A DNA stretch of 64,000 bases from Actinoplanes cyaneus (GTDB lineage Bacteria; Actinomycetota; Actinomycetes; Mycobacteriales; Micromonosporaceae): NCBI RefSeq assembly GCF_016862095.1, contig NZ_BOMH01000002.1:1-64000 (forward strand), read 5' to 3'. The notes below the pieces were generated by a model. That model worked only from the letters and a program-made list of their open reading frames with translations. It was not told where the DNA came from and made no database searches. This document shows positions 32,621 through 40,388 of the stretch, piece after piece (the stretch's first letter is position 1; every line of letters starts with the position of its first letter). A program made the translations under genes and the position numbers.

Positions 32621-33589
32621 TCAGGACGGCGGGGAGGCGGACGCCACGAGGCGGTCGGCGAGGTCGGAACGGCGGTACAGCACCGACCGGCCGTGCCGCG
32701 CGCTGACCAGCAGACCCGCTGCCCGCAGGGCCCGCAGGTGCTGGTTGACCGCTGTCGTGGTGACGCCGAGCCGGACCGCCAGCTCGGTCGAGGACGCCGG
32801 GGTCGCGAGCCGCACCAGCAGCCCGGCCCGGTGCGCGCCGAGCAGACCGGCCAGCGCGCCCGGCGCCGGCAGCGGCTGCGCCTCCCACAGTGTTCCCAGG
32901 CCCCGCGCCCGATAGATGATCATCGGGGGCTCGTCCGGCAGGATCGGCGCCGACGCGCTGCTCGTCCACATCGACGGCACCAGCGTCAGCCCGCCGGTCA
33001 CCGGCCGCGTCCAGTGCACGTCGGACCGCACGTGCACCTCGACCGTGTCCCCGGTCAGCCGCACCCGCCCGGCCAGCCCGGCGAACATCGCGGCCAGCCC
33101 CCGCTGGGCGATCTCCCGCCCGCGATACGTGACGTCCCCTTCCAGCAGCGCCCGCATCCGCGGCCAGTGCGGCGCGAAGCAGATCTCCCAGTAGCCGGCC
33201 AGCGCGTCCAGGATGCGGTCGAGCACGTCGCTGCCACGCAGCACCGCGGGCAGCCGGCTCCCGCCGGTCACCAGGCGCAGATCACGATCGACGACCTCTT
33301 GCGGCGTACGCCGGATCGCCGCCAGTTCGTCCTCGAGTCGCGTCAGCGGCGACCACGGCCGGGGCGTGAGGAAGTCCGGGGTCCACAGGTCGCCGTTGAC
33401 CAACTCCACCAGCAGGTCCGCCGCGAGCCGCCCGCGCAGCCGCTGCAACTCCCGGATCCACGGCAGGTGCAACGGATAGCGGCCCGGGTCCTGCCAGGCG
33501 TGCAGCGACAGCACCAGCTCGTTGAGCGGCGAGATCGCGAACCGCACCTCGCCCAGGTCCCGCCCGGCCAGCTGGTAACGCACCACCAT
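32621..33589 (-). CDS. ArsR-like winged-helix regulator with DUF5937
   Basis: 322 residues. The long N-terminal part matches DUF5937 (VRFAISPLNELVLSLHAWQD, GDVTYRGREIAQRGLAAMF). The C-terminal winged helix of ArsR type covers about 250-315 (AGLLVRLATPASSTELAVRL, TTTAVNQHLRALRAAGLLVS). It is divergent from the MFS transporter at 33645 with 55 bp between starts, and GGAACG-N6-CGTTCG lies in this gap. It probably represses the transporter. No Cys-based metal site is visible, so a small-molecule ligand is more likely than a metal. Confidence 0.88.
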   Translation of the reverse strand: MVVRYQLAGRDLGEVRFAISPLNELVLSLHAWQDPGRYPLHLPWIRELQRLRGRLAADLLVELVNGDLWTPDFLTPRPWSPLTRLEDELAAIRRTPQEVVDRDLRLVTGGSRLPAVLRGSDVLDRILDALAGYWEICFAPHWPRMRALLEGDVTYRGREIAQRGLAAMFAGLAGRVRLTGDTVEVHVRSDVHWTRPVTGGLTLVPSMWTSSASAPILPDEPPMIIYRARGLGTLWEAQPLPAPGALAGLLGAHRAGLLVRLATPASSTELAVRLGVTTTAVNQHLRALRAAGLLVSARHGRSVLYRRSDLADRLVASASPPS

Positions 33590-33594
33590 GAAGC

Positions 33595-33612
33595 GGAACG
33601 CTACATCGTTCG
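33595..33612. promoter_or_regulatory. inverted repeat between divergent regulator and MFS genes
   Basis: GGAACG-CTACAT-CGTTCG has 5-bp perfect arms (GAACG/CGTTC), six bases from the regulator start codon and 33 bases before the MFS start. Spacing and position suit a winged-helix dimer. Confidence 0.5.
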
Positions 33613-33644
33613 TGACGGCGCGGGACGGCTGGCAGAACTGACGC

Positions 33645-34847
33645 GTGACACTTACCGCCAGCCGGCTGATCGGGAACGGTTCGGTCGAGCGAGCCCTCAC
33701 CCTGTCCATCGCCGCCGCCTCCCTGGCCAAGGGCGTGCTGTTCGCCGTCAGTGCGCTGTTCTTCACCACGGTCGTCGGCCTGTCCCCCGCGGCCGTGGGC
33801 GCCGGGCTCACCATCGCCGGCGCGGTGGGGATGGCCGGCGCGTTCGGGGCCGGCTTCCTCGCGGACCGGCTGGGCGCGTACCGGGTCCTGGTCGTCGGCA
33901 CGGTCGTCCAGGGCGCGGCGCTCGCCGCATACTGCTCGGCCTCGTCGATGCCGCAGTTCACGCTGATCGCCTGCGCGGCGGTGGGGGCGCAGGGCGCCCA
34001 GCGCACGGCCCAGGCGACGCTGCTCGCGCTGCACTTCACCGGGCCGGACCGGATCACCGTCCGGGCTCGCCTCCGGGTGGTCACCAACGTCTTCGTCGGC
34101 CTCGGGTCGGCCGCGGCGACGGCCGCCCTGGCCTCCGGGACGGCGGCGGGCTACCTGATCGCGATGATCACGGCGTCGGTCCTGGTCCTGGCGTCGGCCG
34201 TTCCGGTGCGCGGCCTGCCGTCCCCGCCGGTGACCACCCCGCCGACGGGGGCGGTGCCCGGCGGGACGCGGTCGCCGCTGCGGGACCTGCGCTACGTCGG
34301 GATCGCCGCGCTCTACGGCATCATGACCATCCAGTTCGGCCTGCTCACGGTCGGGATGCCGCTGTGGGTCACGCTGCACACCCGGGCGCCGGCCACCACC
34401 GTGGCGCTGCTGCTCGTGGTGAACACGGTGCTGGTCGCCGTCTTCCAGCTGCCGGCGGCGCGGCTCGTCACGGACGTGCGCGCGGCCGGGCGTACCGTCC
34501 TCGTGTCCTGCGTCCTTCTGGTGGCGACCTGTGTCCTGTACGCCGCGGCGGGACCGGCGCCGGCCGTGCTCGCCGTCGCGGTGCTGGTCGCCGCGCTGAT
34601 CGCCGCCAGCGCCGCCGAGGTGTTGTCCGAGGCCGGGGCGTGGTCGCTGGCCTTCGAGCTGGCCGACCCGCGCAACGCGGGCGCCTACCAGGGCGTCAGC
34701 CAGACCGGTTTCGCCGCCGGGACCATGCTGGCGCCCGTGGTCGTGACCAGCACCGCGATCGCGCACGGCACGGCCGGCTGGCTGACGCTCGCGGCCCTGT
34801 TCCTGGCCGCGGGAGCCGGCACCCACCGACTCGCCACGCCGCGATGA
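33645..34847 (+). CDS. MFS transporter (probable drug/metabolite exporter)
   Basis: 400 residues with 12 predicted helices. The MFS loop 2-3 motif is GAGFLADRLGAYRVLVVGT. The second half starts near residue 215 (LRYVGIAALYGIMTIQFGLL). The overall pattern is that of 12-helix exporters. GTG start. The divergent DUF5937/ArsR-type regulator with a shared operator-like repeat is the usual arrangement for a substrate-induced pump. Substrate unknown. Confidence 0.9.
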   Translation: MTLTASRLIGNGSVERALTLSIAAASLAKGVLFAVSALFFTTVVGLSPAAVGAGLTIAGAVGMAGAFGAGFLADRLGAYRVLVVGTVVQGAALAAYCSASSMPQFTLIACAAVGAQGAQRTAQATLLALHFTGPDRITVRARLRVVTNVFVGLGSAAATAALASGTAAGYLIAMITASVLVLASAVPVRGLPSPPVTTPPTGAVPGGTRSPLRDLRYVGIAALYGIMTIQFGLLTVGMPLWVTLHTRAPATTVALLLVVNTVLVAVFQLPAARLVTDVRAAGRTVLVSCVLLVATCVLYAAAGPAPAVLAVAVLVAALIAASAAEVLSEAGAWSLAFELADPRNAGAYQGVSQTGFAAGTMLAPVVVTSTAIAHGTAGWLTLAALFLAAGAGTHRLATPR

Positions 34848-34866
34848 CGACCCGCGATGACGGCGA

Positions 34867-35766
34867 TCAGGCGGTGCGCCTCGGCCTGAGTTTCGTGAGC
34901 CACGACATCACGTCGAGAGCGTGCGAGGCGGGATCCGGGATCGGGTGGAAGACGTGCTCGACCACGTCGTCGGCGATGATCAGGGTCAGACGGTCGTAGA
35001 AAGCAAAATCCGCCGACGTACGGGTCGGCAAGCCGGCCGCCGAGGCGAGAGTGAGCTTCGGGTCCGGGATCAGCGGGTACGGCAGTCGCAGCCGATGGGC
35101 GAGCTCCCGCTGATACCCGGTCGACTGCGCCGACAGCCCGTAGACCCGGGACGCGCCCGCCGCGAGCAGCTCGGCGTGATGGTCCCGCAGCCAGATGGCC
35201 TGATCGGTGCTGCCGCGGGCGCCGTGCACCTCGAGCAGACAGCGCGGCAGGTCGACGCCGGGACGCCCGGTCAGCGGGTAGACGAAGATGACCGTCCGTC
35301 CGGGCCCCAGGTCACTCAGGTCGACCGGCCGCCCGTCACTGGCGTAGAAGTGCAGCGCCGGCAACGTCGAGCCGACCAGCCGCCCCGGATCACTCTCGGT
35401 CAGCGGCGTGGCGGTCACGACGCGGCGGGCGGCCTCGTCGATGCGGGCGTCGAGCGCGTCCCGCTGCGCGGTCAACTCGCCGATGCGCTCCTGGAGGCCG
35501 ACGACCGTACTGCGGAAGGTCGCCAGGGCGGCGGCGCAGACGTCCTCGTCACCGCCGGCGATCGACTCGACGAACGGCCGGGTCTCCTCGACCGCCAGCC
35601 CGAGCGCCATCAGCTCACGGATCTGGGCGACCTGGCGCTCGGCGATCGGCTCGTACTCCCGGTAGCCGTTGCTCAGCCGCCGTGGCACCACCAGACCGAC
35701 CGATTCGTAGTACCGCAACGCCCGGATCGTCGTCCCGGTCCGGCGTGCCAGCTCACCCACCCGCAT
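34867..35766 (-). CDS. MerR-family regulator fused to a cysteine-less peroxiredoxin-like domain
   Basis: 299 residues. Residues 1-70 are a MerR HTH (MRVGELARRTGTTIRALRYY, ESVGLVVPRRLSNGYREYEP), followed by a dimerisation coiled coil to about 115. Residues 130-299 match a redoxin/AhpC-TSA-type peroxiredoxin (VYPLTGRPGVDLP, GLSAQSTGYQRELAHRLRLP, DRLTLIIADDVVEHVFHPI). In active relatives the block after this reads GARGCTPQSC; here it is GARGSTDQAI, so both the peroxidatic and resolving cysteines are gone. Only two Cys remain (DVCAAAL and LPRCLL). The domain is therefore probably a sensor or structural module, not a peroxidase. Confidence 0.88.
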   Translation of the reverse strand: MRVGELARRTGTTIRALRYYESVGLVVPRRLSNGYREYEPIAERQVAQIRELMALGLAVEETRPFVESIAGGDEDVCAAALATFRSTVVGLQERIGELTAQRDALDARIDEAARRVVTATPLTESDPGRLVGSTLPALHFYASDGRPVDLSDLGPGRTVIFVYPLTGRPGVDLPRCLLEVHGARGSTDQAIWLRDHHAELLAAGASRVYGLSAQSTGYQRELAHRLRLPYPLIPDPKLTLASAAGLPTRTSADFAFYDRLTLIIADDVVEHVFHPIPDPASHALDVMSWLTKLRPRRTA

Positions 35767-35807
35767 GGCGGCACCCTAAACCCGTACCCCAGGGTCCGGG
35801 TCAAGGG

Positions 35808-36230
35808 CTAGATCCTCTGCCCGTAGACGTGGGTCACCTTCAGAGCTAGCAGCACGCGGCGGTCGGCGACCATGACCGAGCGGTACTCGTCCCAGTCCGG
35901 GTGCTCGCCCGCGGCCCGGCGGTAGTAGTCGACCAGCGCCTCGACCTCCGGCCCGTGCGGGTCCTCGCCGGGGCCGATCAGCGTCGCGTCGCCGTCGGCG
36001 GTCGCCCAGGCGCGACCGTCCGCGCTGGTCACCTCGATGGCGGCACGCGGATCGCGGCGCAGGTTGGTGGTCTTGGCGCGGCCCTCGGTCATCGAGACGT
36101 AGATCGTCCCGGCGTCCCGGTCATAGAACGGCGTGACCGGCGACAGCTGCGGCCGCCCGTCCTTGCGGATCGTGGCGAGAACGCCGAGGCGGCTCTCCGC
36201 GAGCAACGCGTACGGATCGAAGGTAGTCAT
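35808..36230 (-). CDS. PPOX-class F420-dependent oxidoreductase-like protein
   Basis: 140 residues, split-barrel flavin/F420-binding fold (LLAESRLGVLATIRKDGRPQ, LSPVTPFYDRDAGTIYVSMT, AKTTNLRRDPRAAIEV). This set matches F420-binding proteins of the pyridoxamine-oxidase superfamily, widespread in actinomycetes. Substrate unknown. The ATG at 36230 begins the homology. A TTG at 36242 lies closer to the GGGAGG site and could be the real start. Divergent from the SnoaL-like gene. Confidence 0.85.
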   Translation of the reverse strand: MTTFDPYALLAESRLGVLATIRKDGRPQLSPVTPFYDRDAGTIYVSMTEGRAKTTNLRRDPRAAIEVTSADGRAWATADGDATLIGPGEDPHGPEVEALVDYYRRAAGEHPDWDEYRSVMVADRRVLLALKVTHVYGQRI

Positions 36231-36328
36231 ATCTGTCGCCAAGTCCCTCCCCGCGGACCGTATTCCCCCGGTTCTGCCGTGCGCAGAGATCCTCGCCGGT
36301 CCGCGGCCGGAGGTGCTTGGCTGACCAC

Positions 36329-36661
36329 ATGGAACTGTTCGACGACATCTACGCGGCGTTCAACCGGCGCGACGTCCCCGCGGTCCTGCGCCGGATGACA
36401 CCGGAGGTGACCTGGCCGAAGGCGTTCGAGGGCGGCACGGTCAGTGGCCGGGACGAGGTCGCCGCCTACTGGCAGCGGCAGTGGACCGAGATCGACCCGG
36501 AGGTCACCCCGGTGGGCTACGCGACCGAGCCGGACGGCCGGGTCGCGGTCACCGTCGCGCAGACCGTCCGCGACCTGGACGGCAAGGTCCTCGACGAGGC
36601 CACGGTCACCCACGTGTACCGGCTGGACGGCGACCTCGTGGCCGCCATGGAGATCCGCTGA
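36329..36661 (+). CDS. SnoaL-like / NTF2-fold protein
   Basis: 110 residues, cone-shaped NTF2-like fold (ELFDDIYAAFNRRDVPAVLR at the start, then MTPEVTWPKAFEGGTVSGRD and YRLDGDLVAAMEIR at the end). Members are small isomerases, cyclases or binding proteins, so no specific reaction can be assigned. As in the divergent gene, a TTG 12 bases upstream (36317) sits nearer to a GGAGG motif than the ATG does, and it could be the true start. Confidence 0.8.
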   Translation: MELFDDIYAAFNRRDVPAVLRRMTPEVTWPKAFEGGTVSGRDEVAAYWQRQWTEIDPEVTPVGYATEPDGRVAVTVAQTVRDLDGKVLDEATVTHVYRLDGDLVAAMEIR

Positions 36662-36703
36662 CCACGACCGGCACGCACGGCCGGAGGCGGGCATAATCGC
36701 CGG

Positions 36704-37057
36704 ATGACGGTGGTGCTTGTCGACGATCTGCGGTCGTTCGTGGACGGGCGGGCCGCCGAGATCGCCCGGAACAGCGCGGACGGGGTCGCGCTGCTCGGCC
36801 GTCACCGGGACCGGCGGGTCGACGAGCTGTGGCTCGACCACGACCTGGGCGGGGAGGACACGATCTGGCCGGTCGTCGAGGTGCTGGAGCGCGCGGCGTT
36901 CGAGGGTCACCCGTTCGACATCGGCGCCATCCTGATCCACTCGGCGAACCCGTCCGGCGCGGCGAAGATGGCGCAGGCGCTGCGGCACTGGGGTTACCCG
37001 GTGCGCCTCGCCGCCGGCTCCCCCGCCGTCGGCTACCGGGACGCTCCTCGGACGTGA
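36704..37057 (+). CDS. receiver-like domain protein (cyclic-phosphate processing receiver type)
   Basis: 117 residues. A single receiver-like fold: acidic pocket VVLVDDLRSFVDG at the N-terminus, phospho-acceptor-type Asp in LWLDHDLGGEDT, IHSANPSGAAKM near the third strand and a closing PVRLAAGSPAVGYR. This pattern matches the small actinobacterial/phage cREC group, described as receiver domains linked to cyclic-phosphate RNA or nucleotide processing. No output domain is attached and no kinase is adjacent. Convergent with the low-GC cassette. Confidence 0.75.
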   Translation: MTVVLVDDLRSFVDGRAAEIARNSADGVALLGRHRDRRVDELWLDHDLGGEDTIWPVVEVLERAAFEGHPFDIGAILIHSANPSGAAKMAQALRHWGYPVRLAAGSPAVGYRDAPRT

Positions 37058-37101
37058 CCGCACCCTTCCACAACACCCGTCGCGGGCCGGGTACAGCAGT
37101 T

Positions 37102-37452
37102 TCAGCCGTCCTCCCGCTCACGCTGCCATGTTCCTCCGACTTCGAAGGTTGTCGGTCCATACAGCTCACCGACCTGTTCGTCGAACTTGCGGCGGTGTTC
37201 GTCGTCGAGGCTCGCTTCCCACTCCCGGTACCGCTGGATCTGTTCCCCGAGAATGCGCGAGTAGACCGACGAGCGAGTCAGATCGCGAAGGGAGATGCGA
37301 CCTTTCCGGAGGTCACGCGCAATCTCCTGCATCTCCGGCCCACCGCTACCGTTCTCCAACCGCTCCAAGCTGTCCTTGACGACCCGGGCAACCTGCGGTG
37401 ACGGAACCCTTACTTCGATATCACGTTCCAGCTCCTCGTTCATCTCGTTCAC
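37102..37452 (-). CDS. small acidic helical protein of the EspC/WXG cassette
   Basis: 116 residues, mainly helical and highly charged (VPSPQVARVVKDSLERLENG, ARDLRKGRISLRDLTRSSVY), with no signal peptide or membrane segment. Its start overlaps the stop of the upstream 255-residue gene by 4 bp (37449-37452), so the two are coupled. Possible roles are a chaperone or immunity-like partner of the upstream secreted-type protein; sequence gives no proof. I do not recognise the family. Codon use is visibly less GC-biased than in neighbouring genes. Confidence 0.75.
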   Translation of the reverse strand: MNEMNEELERDIEVRVPSPQVARVVKDSLERLENGSGGPEMQEIARDLRKGRISLRDLTRSSVYSRILGEQIQRYREWEASLDDEHRRKFDEQVGELYGPTTFEVGGTWQREREDG

Positions 37453-38216
37453 AACTCAGGTGACACGTAGGGAACGTTCGGGAGCGGAACACTCGACAAG
37501 TCGCCACCCTGGTAGGCGAGCGACATACCTTCCCCGACAAGGCCGAGGATGGCCGTTCCGGCGGTGTTCATGATCACGGAGGCCTTGTTGATCAGTGAAA
37601 GCATTTCCAGTGCGATCAAGCCGGCGGCACCCATACCGGCGGTGCCCACCACAGCACCCGCGCCGGTTCCATAGAGAGCGCCACTTGCCCCGACTGTCAA
37701 GCACCACAGAACAGCGCTGTCCGCAAGGGCCTGGAAGATGTTGCCGAGCTGGTTCGAGACCTGCCATGCGCCGGTGGCAGCTTTACGGTACGACTCGGCG
37801 ACCGGACGTATCGCTGTTTGCTGGCCGCTGGTCCTGGTTGCCAGGCTGGAGAAGTAGGCGTAGGCGGATTCACTGGCATTGCCGTCCCACGACCGATCGA
37901 GTTGATTCATTCCAAGCTGAATGTCAACTCCGACCTGTTGTACGCATTGGGCAAGGTTGGCCATGGCGTCGCCGAACTTCCAGATGCCCTCCCAGTCGCC
38001 GGCGAGCCATTCCGTGAACCACCCGAAAACGTCGACTCCCGTGATTCCTTCGATCGCTTCGTTCAGCCAGGCGGAAGGACTGGCAGCATTGAACAGATCG
38101 AGAGGATTGACGAAACCGTTGCTGATGGATTCGTCCGGATCACCGGGTTCGGCCAGAAAACCGGTCGGATCTCTCCACCCAAGTATCGTCAACGGCCGAT
38201 TACTGCCATCGTCCAC
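37449..38216 (-). CDS. WXG100-like protein with hydrophobic C-terminal half
   Basis: 255 residues. The middle segment VQQVGVDIQLGMNQLDRSWDGNASESAY carries a W-x-G turn between two predicted helices (near residue 110), the hallmark of WXG100/ESX-type secreted proteins, followed by YFSSLATRTSGQQTAIRPVA. Residues 165-230 are strongly hydrophobic and Gly/Ala-rich (LTVGASGALYGTGAGAVVGT, AAGLIALEMLSLI), so it may insert into membranes. The GTG start at 38216 has no other in-frame alternative upstream. No ESX ATPase (EccC) lies in this window. A type VII substrate or toxin-like role is inference. Confidence 0.72.
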   Translation of the reverse strand: MDDGSNRPLTILGWRDPTGFLAEPGDPDESISNGFVNPLDLFNAASPSAWLNEAIEGITGVDVFGWFTEWLAGDWEGIWKFGDAMANLAQCVQQVGVDIQLGMNQLDRSWDGNASESAYAYFSSLATRTSGQQTAIRPVAESYRKAATGAWQVSNQLGNIFQALADSAVLWCLTVGASGALYGTGAGAVVGTAGMGAAGLIALEMLSLINKASVIMNTAGTAILGLVGEGMSLAYQGGDLSSVPLPNVPYVSPEL

Positions 38217-38294
38217 CGAAGTTCCCCGTTCAGTGACTGCTACGACGTGTTCTGCATCAAGCCCGGGCCGGACGTGCCGAGATTCAAACGCGCC

Positions 38295-38627
38295 TCAGTC
38301 GCGTGAAGGGCTGGCTTCGGGTGTCCGCGGAAGCGACTCGTCGATCTGGGCTGCCGACGTTCTGTCATGACGCGAGTAGTTGTCGGCTGATCTCTTGAGG
38401 GCATCGCTCGAGGACTCGAGAAGCTTGGAGAGGCTGTCCAGCGTAGCGTTAACTTGTGCGAGGTAGGTGTCGTGGTAACCGGCGAACTTCCCGATCAGAC
38501 CCTGCTCATGAACACTCATCCCGCCGTACTTGTTGACGTACGCCTTCGCCTTTTGTGCCGCATGCTGCAGCCCGGCAAGATGGATCGCGTAGATTCTCAG
38601 CGCTTCCGGATCGACATCGAGTGTCAT
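38295..38627 (-). CDS. EspC-like ESX secretion-associated protein
   Basis: 110 residues. The N-terminus MTLDVDPEALRIYAIHLAGL and the helical region to about residue 95 fit the T7SS_ESX_EspC (ESX-1 secretion-associated protein) pattern, small helical partners of ESX substrates. The start overlaps the stop of the upstream membrane-protein gene by 4 bp (ATGA), showing coupling. The C-terminal 20 residues are polar (SLPRTPEASPSRD). It is 78 bp upstream of the WXG-like gene and in the same direction. Confidence 0.78.
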   Translation of the reverse strand: MTLDVDPEALRIYAIHLAGLQHAAQKAKAYVNKYGGMSVHEQGLIGKFAGYHDTYLAQVNATLDSLSKLLESSSDALKRSADNYSRHDRTSAAQIDESLPRTPEASPSRD

Positions 38628-38950
38628 GATCCGTTCACCTCGATGATCGAGTAGGCCGTGGCGATCAGCAGAACAAGACCGATCAGGGTGTAGAGCGCAC
38701 AGTGCCTCCAGAGCGGCTTCAGCCTCTCGGGATCGAGCGTCCTGTGCAGCTTGACCCCGTCCACTACCGCCGGAACAAAAGCAACTGCCGGTAGCAGGAA
38801 CAGACCCCATGTCACCGGGTTCGTCTCGATCCCACGCGCCAGCCTTGCCGCGCCGCTTATCAGGATCATGAGATAGATGAAGGTAAGCAGGACTGCGATC
38901 TTGCCCACCAGCCGCTGCATCCCGATCGTCGCTTCCTGAGGCGTCTCCAC
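38624..38950 (-). CDS. small three-helix membrane protein heading the EspC/WXG cassette
   Basis: 108 residues with three hydrophobic segments (KIAVLLTFIYLMILISGAA, VTWGLFLLPAVAFVPAVVDG and LYTLIGLVLLIATAYSII). GTG start close to a GGAGGA site; an internal ATG at residue 11 is an alternative. It is the first gene of a four-gene unit whose members overlap or nearly touch. Membrane partners of this kind occur beside ESX-type substrates, but no named family is recognisable. Confidence 0.72.
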   Translation of the reverse strand: METPQEATIGMQRLVGKIAVLLTFIYLMILISGAARLARGIETNPVTWGLFLLPAVAFVPAVVDGVKLHRTLDPERLKPLWRHCALYTLIGLVLLIATAYSIIEVNGS

Positions 38951-39285
38951 ACTTCCTCCGACTGGTCACGAACCGGATGGGCAGCAAGTAGCTGTTGGCG
39001 CCGCTCCGACTGGGCACCGCCGGCAATAGCTATCAGGGGGTACACCCCGCGCGACCTCCGCGGTTCAATCCTTCGGCCGTGGGCAGCAGTCAGTCACCGA
39101 CCCGACAGCGGCAACGTCCCGGCGCGGGCCGGCCGCCGGGTGCGTCCGTACAGCTCAATGCTCAGCTGAATGACTACGACGACGGCCGGTCACGACGACC
39201 CCGTTGTGCCAACTGCCATGCGGATCCGGCGGCGCCGGACGACACAGCGAGCCGGAGCGAGTCTCGCGGCGCGGGATCCGTGCCG
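38951..39285. other. intergenic gap upstream of the EspC/WXG cassette
   Basis: 335 bp. No supported gene. It must contain the promoter for the minus-strand cassette; I could not assign boxes reliably. GC content rises from left to right across this gap. Confidence 0.55.
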
Positions 39286-39618
39286 TCATTCGGTGAGCGG
39301 GGTGAGGTAGGCGCGGACGAAGAAGTCGCCGACCACCGCGCGGTGCAGGTGGCCGGCGACGACCACGTCCTCGCCCGCGAGGGTGACGTGGACGTGGACC
39401 CGGCCGTCGACGACCTCGCCGGTGCCGGTCAGCTCGAACGGCTGATCGTAGGAGCGGATCAGGTCGGTGTGGGCGTCGTCCTCGCGCATCACCGAGATGG
39501 TCGCGTGCTCGACGGCGCCGATCAGGGTGATCACGCCGGCGACGGTTCCGGTCGTGGTCACGGCCGCCTGGATGATGTCGAGGACCTCGTCCCCGCGGTT
39601 CACGGTGATCAACCGCAT
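39286..39618 (-). CDS. PPC/DUF296 domain protein
   Basis: 110 residues, one PPC (DUF296) domain. Features are RLITVNRGDEVLDIIQAAVT, GVITLIGAVEHATISVM and a late VHVHVTLAGEDVVVAGHLHR, whose HVH and HLH histidines fit the metal-binding trimer of this family. In plants the domain accompanies AT-hook proteins; stand-alone bacterial versions have no clear role. It is divergent from the methyltransferase gene, with starts 35 bp apart. Confidence 0.85.
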   Translation of the reverse strand: MRLITVNRGDEVLDIIQAAVTTTGTVAGVITLIGAVEHATISVMREDDAHTDLIRSYDQPFELTGTGEVVDGRVHVHVTLAGEDVVVAGHLHRAVVGDFFVRAYLTPLTE

Positions 39619-39653
39619 GGCGTGCCTCCCGGTGCCCGGACCATCATGACGGC

Positions 39654-40352
39654 GTGAGCGAGGACCTTCCGCTGCGCGACCGGCACGCAGTGTGCGACGG
39701 CTGCCAGGATGGTGTGGTGTTGCTCGACGATCATGCCCTGCACGCCTCCTCCGTGGTGGCGAACTGCGCGATGAACCGTGAGCGTCAGCTCGCCGGCGTG
39801 AACAGCTACGCGAAGGCGCTCGGCTTCGACCCGGCCGACGGGTTGAGCGGCGCCTGGCTGGATCTGTGCTGCGGGAGCGGCCGCGCGCTCATCCAGGCCG
39901 CCCAGCGCCTGAACGGCAGCGTGACGCTGGTCGGCGTCGATCTGGTGGACGCGTTCCTGGCGACTCCACCCGGGGTGACCTTCGTCGCCGCGCCGATCGA
40001 GAGCTGGGCGCCGGACCGCGTGTTCGACTTGATCACGTGCGTGCACGGCCTGCACTACGTCGGCGACAAGCTGGGCGTCATCAGCCGGGTCGTGAGCTGG
40101 CTCGCTCCGCGGGGGCGGTTCGCCGCGGACCTGGATCTGAGCAGTGTCCGGCTCGAGGACGGCAGCCCCGCCGGCCGCCGGCTCGTCGCGAGGCTGCGTG
40201 ACGCCGGGGTCGACTACGACGCACGGCGCCGGCGGGTGAGCTGTGTCGGCCCGAAGGAGCTGACTCTCCCGTACGAGTATCTGGGCGCCGACGATCGTGC
40301 CGGCGCCAACTACACCGGCCAGCCCGCGATCCACTCCTATTACCGGAAGTGA
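39654..40352 (+). CDS. class I SAM-dependent methyltransferase
   Basis: 232 residues. Motif I is WLDLCCGSGRALIQAAQRL near residue 65-83, followed by LVGVDLVDAFL and a late WLAPRGRFAADLDLSSVRL. The block MNRERQLAGVNSYAKALGFD before motif I occurs in related actinobacterial methyltransferases. GTG start. A CXXC pair (VCDGCQDG) lies near the N-terminus. Substrate unknown. Confidence 0.85.
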   Translation: MSEDLPLRDRHAVCDGCQDGVVLLDDHALHASSVVANCAMNRERQLAGVNSYAKALGFDPADGLSGAWLDLCCGSGRALIQAAQRLNGSVTLVGVDLVDAFLATPPGVTFVAAPIESWAPDRVFDLITCVHGLHYVGDKLGVISRVVSWLAPRGRFAADLDLSSVRLEDGSPAGRRLVARLRDAGVDYDARRRRVSCVGPKELTLPYEYLGADDRAGANYTGQPAIHSYYRK

Positions 40353-40388
40353 TCAGGGCCGTGGCGGCAACCTTGGCATGCTCACGAG

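Noticed and set aside
31439..34999. 1186-residue plus-strand open frame
   Set aside because: It crosses the acyltransferase gene, the minus-strand regulator and the MFS gene in the wrong frame; composition is Arg/Gly-rich with no domains.
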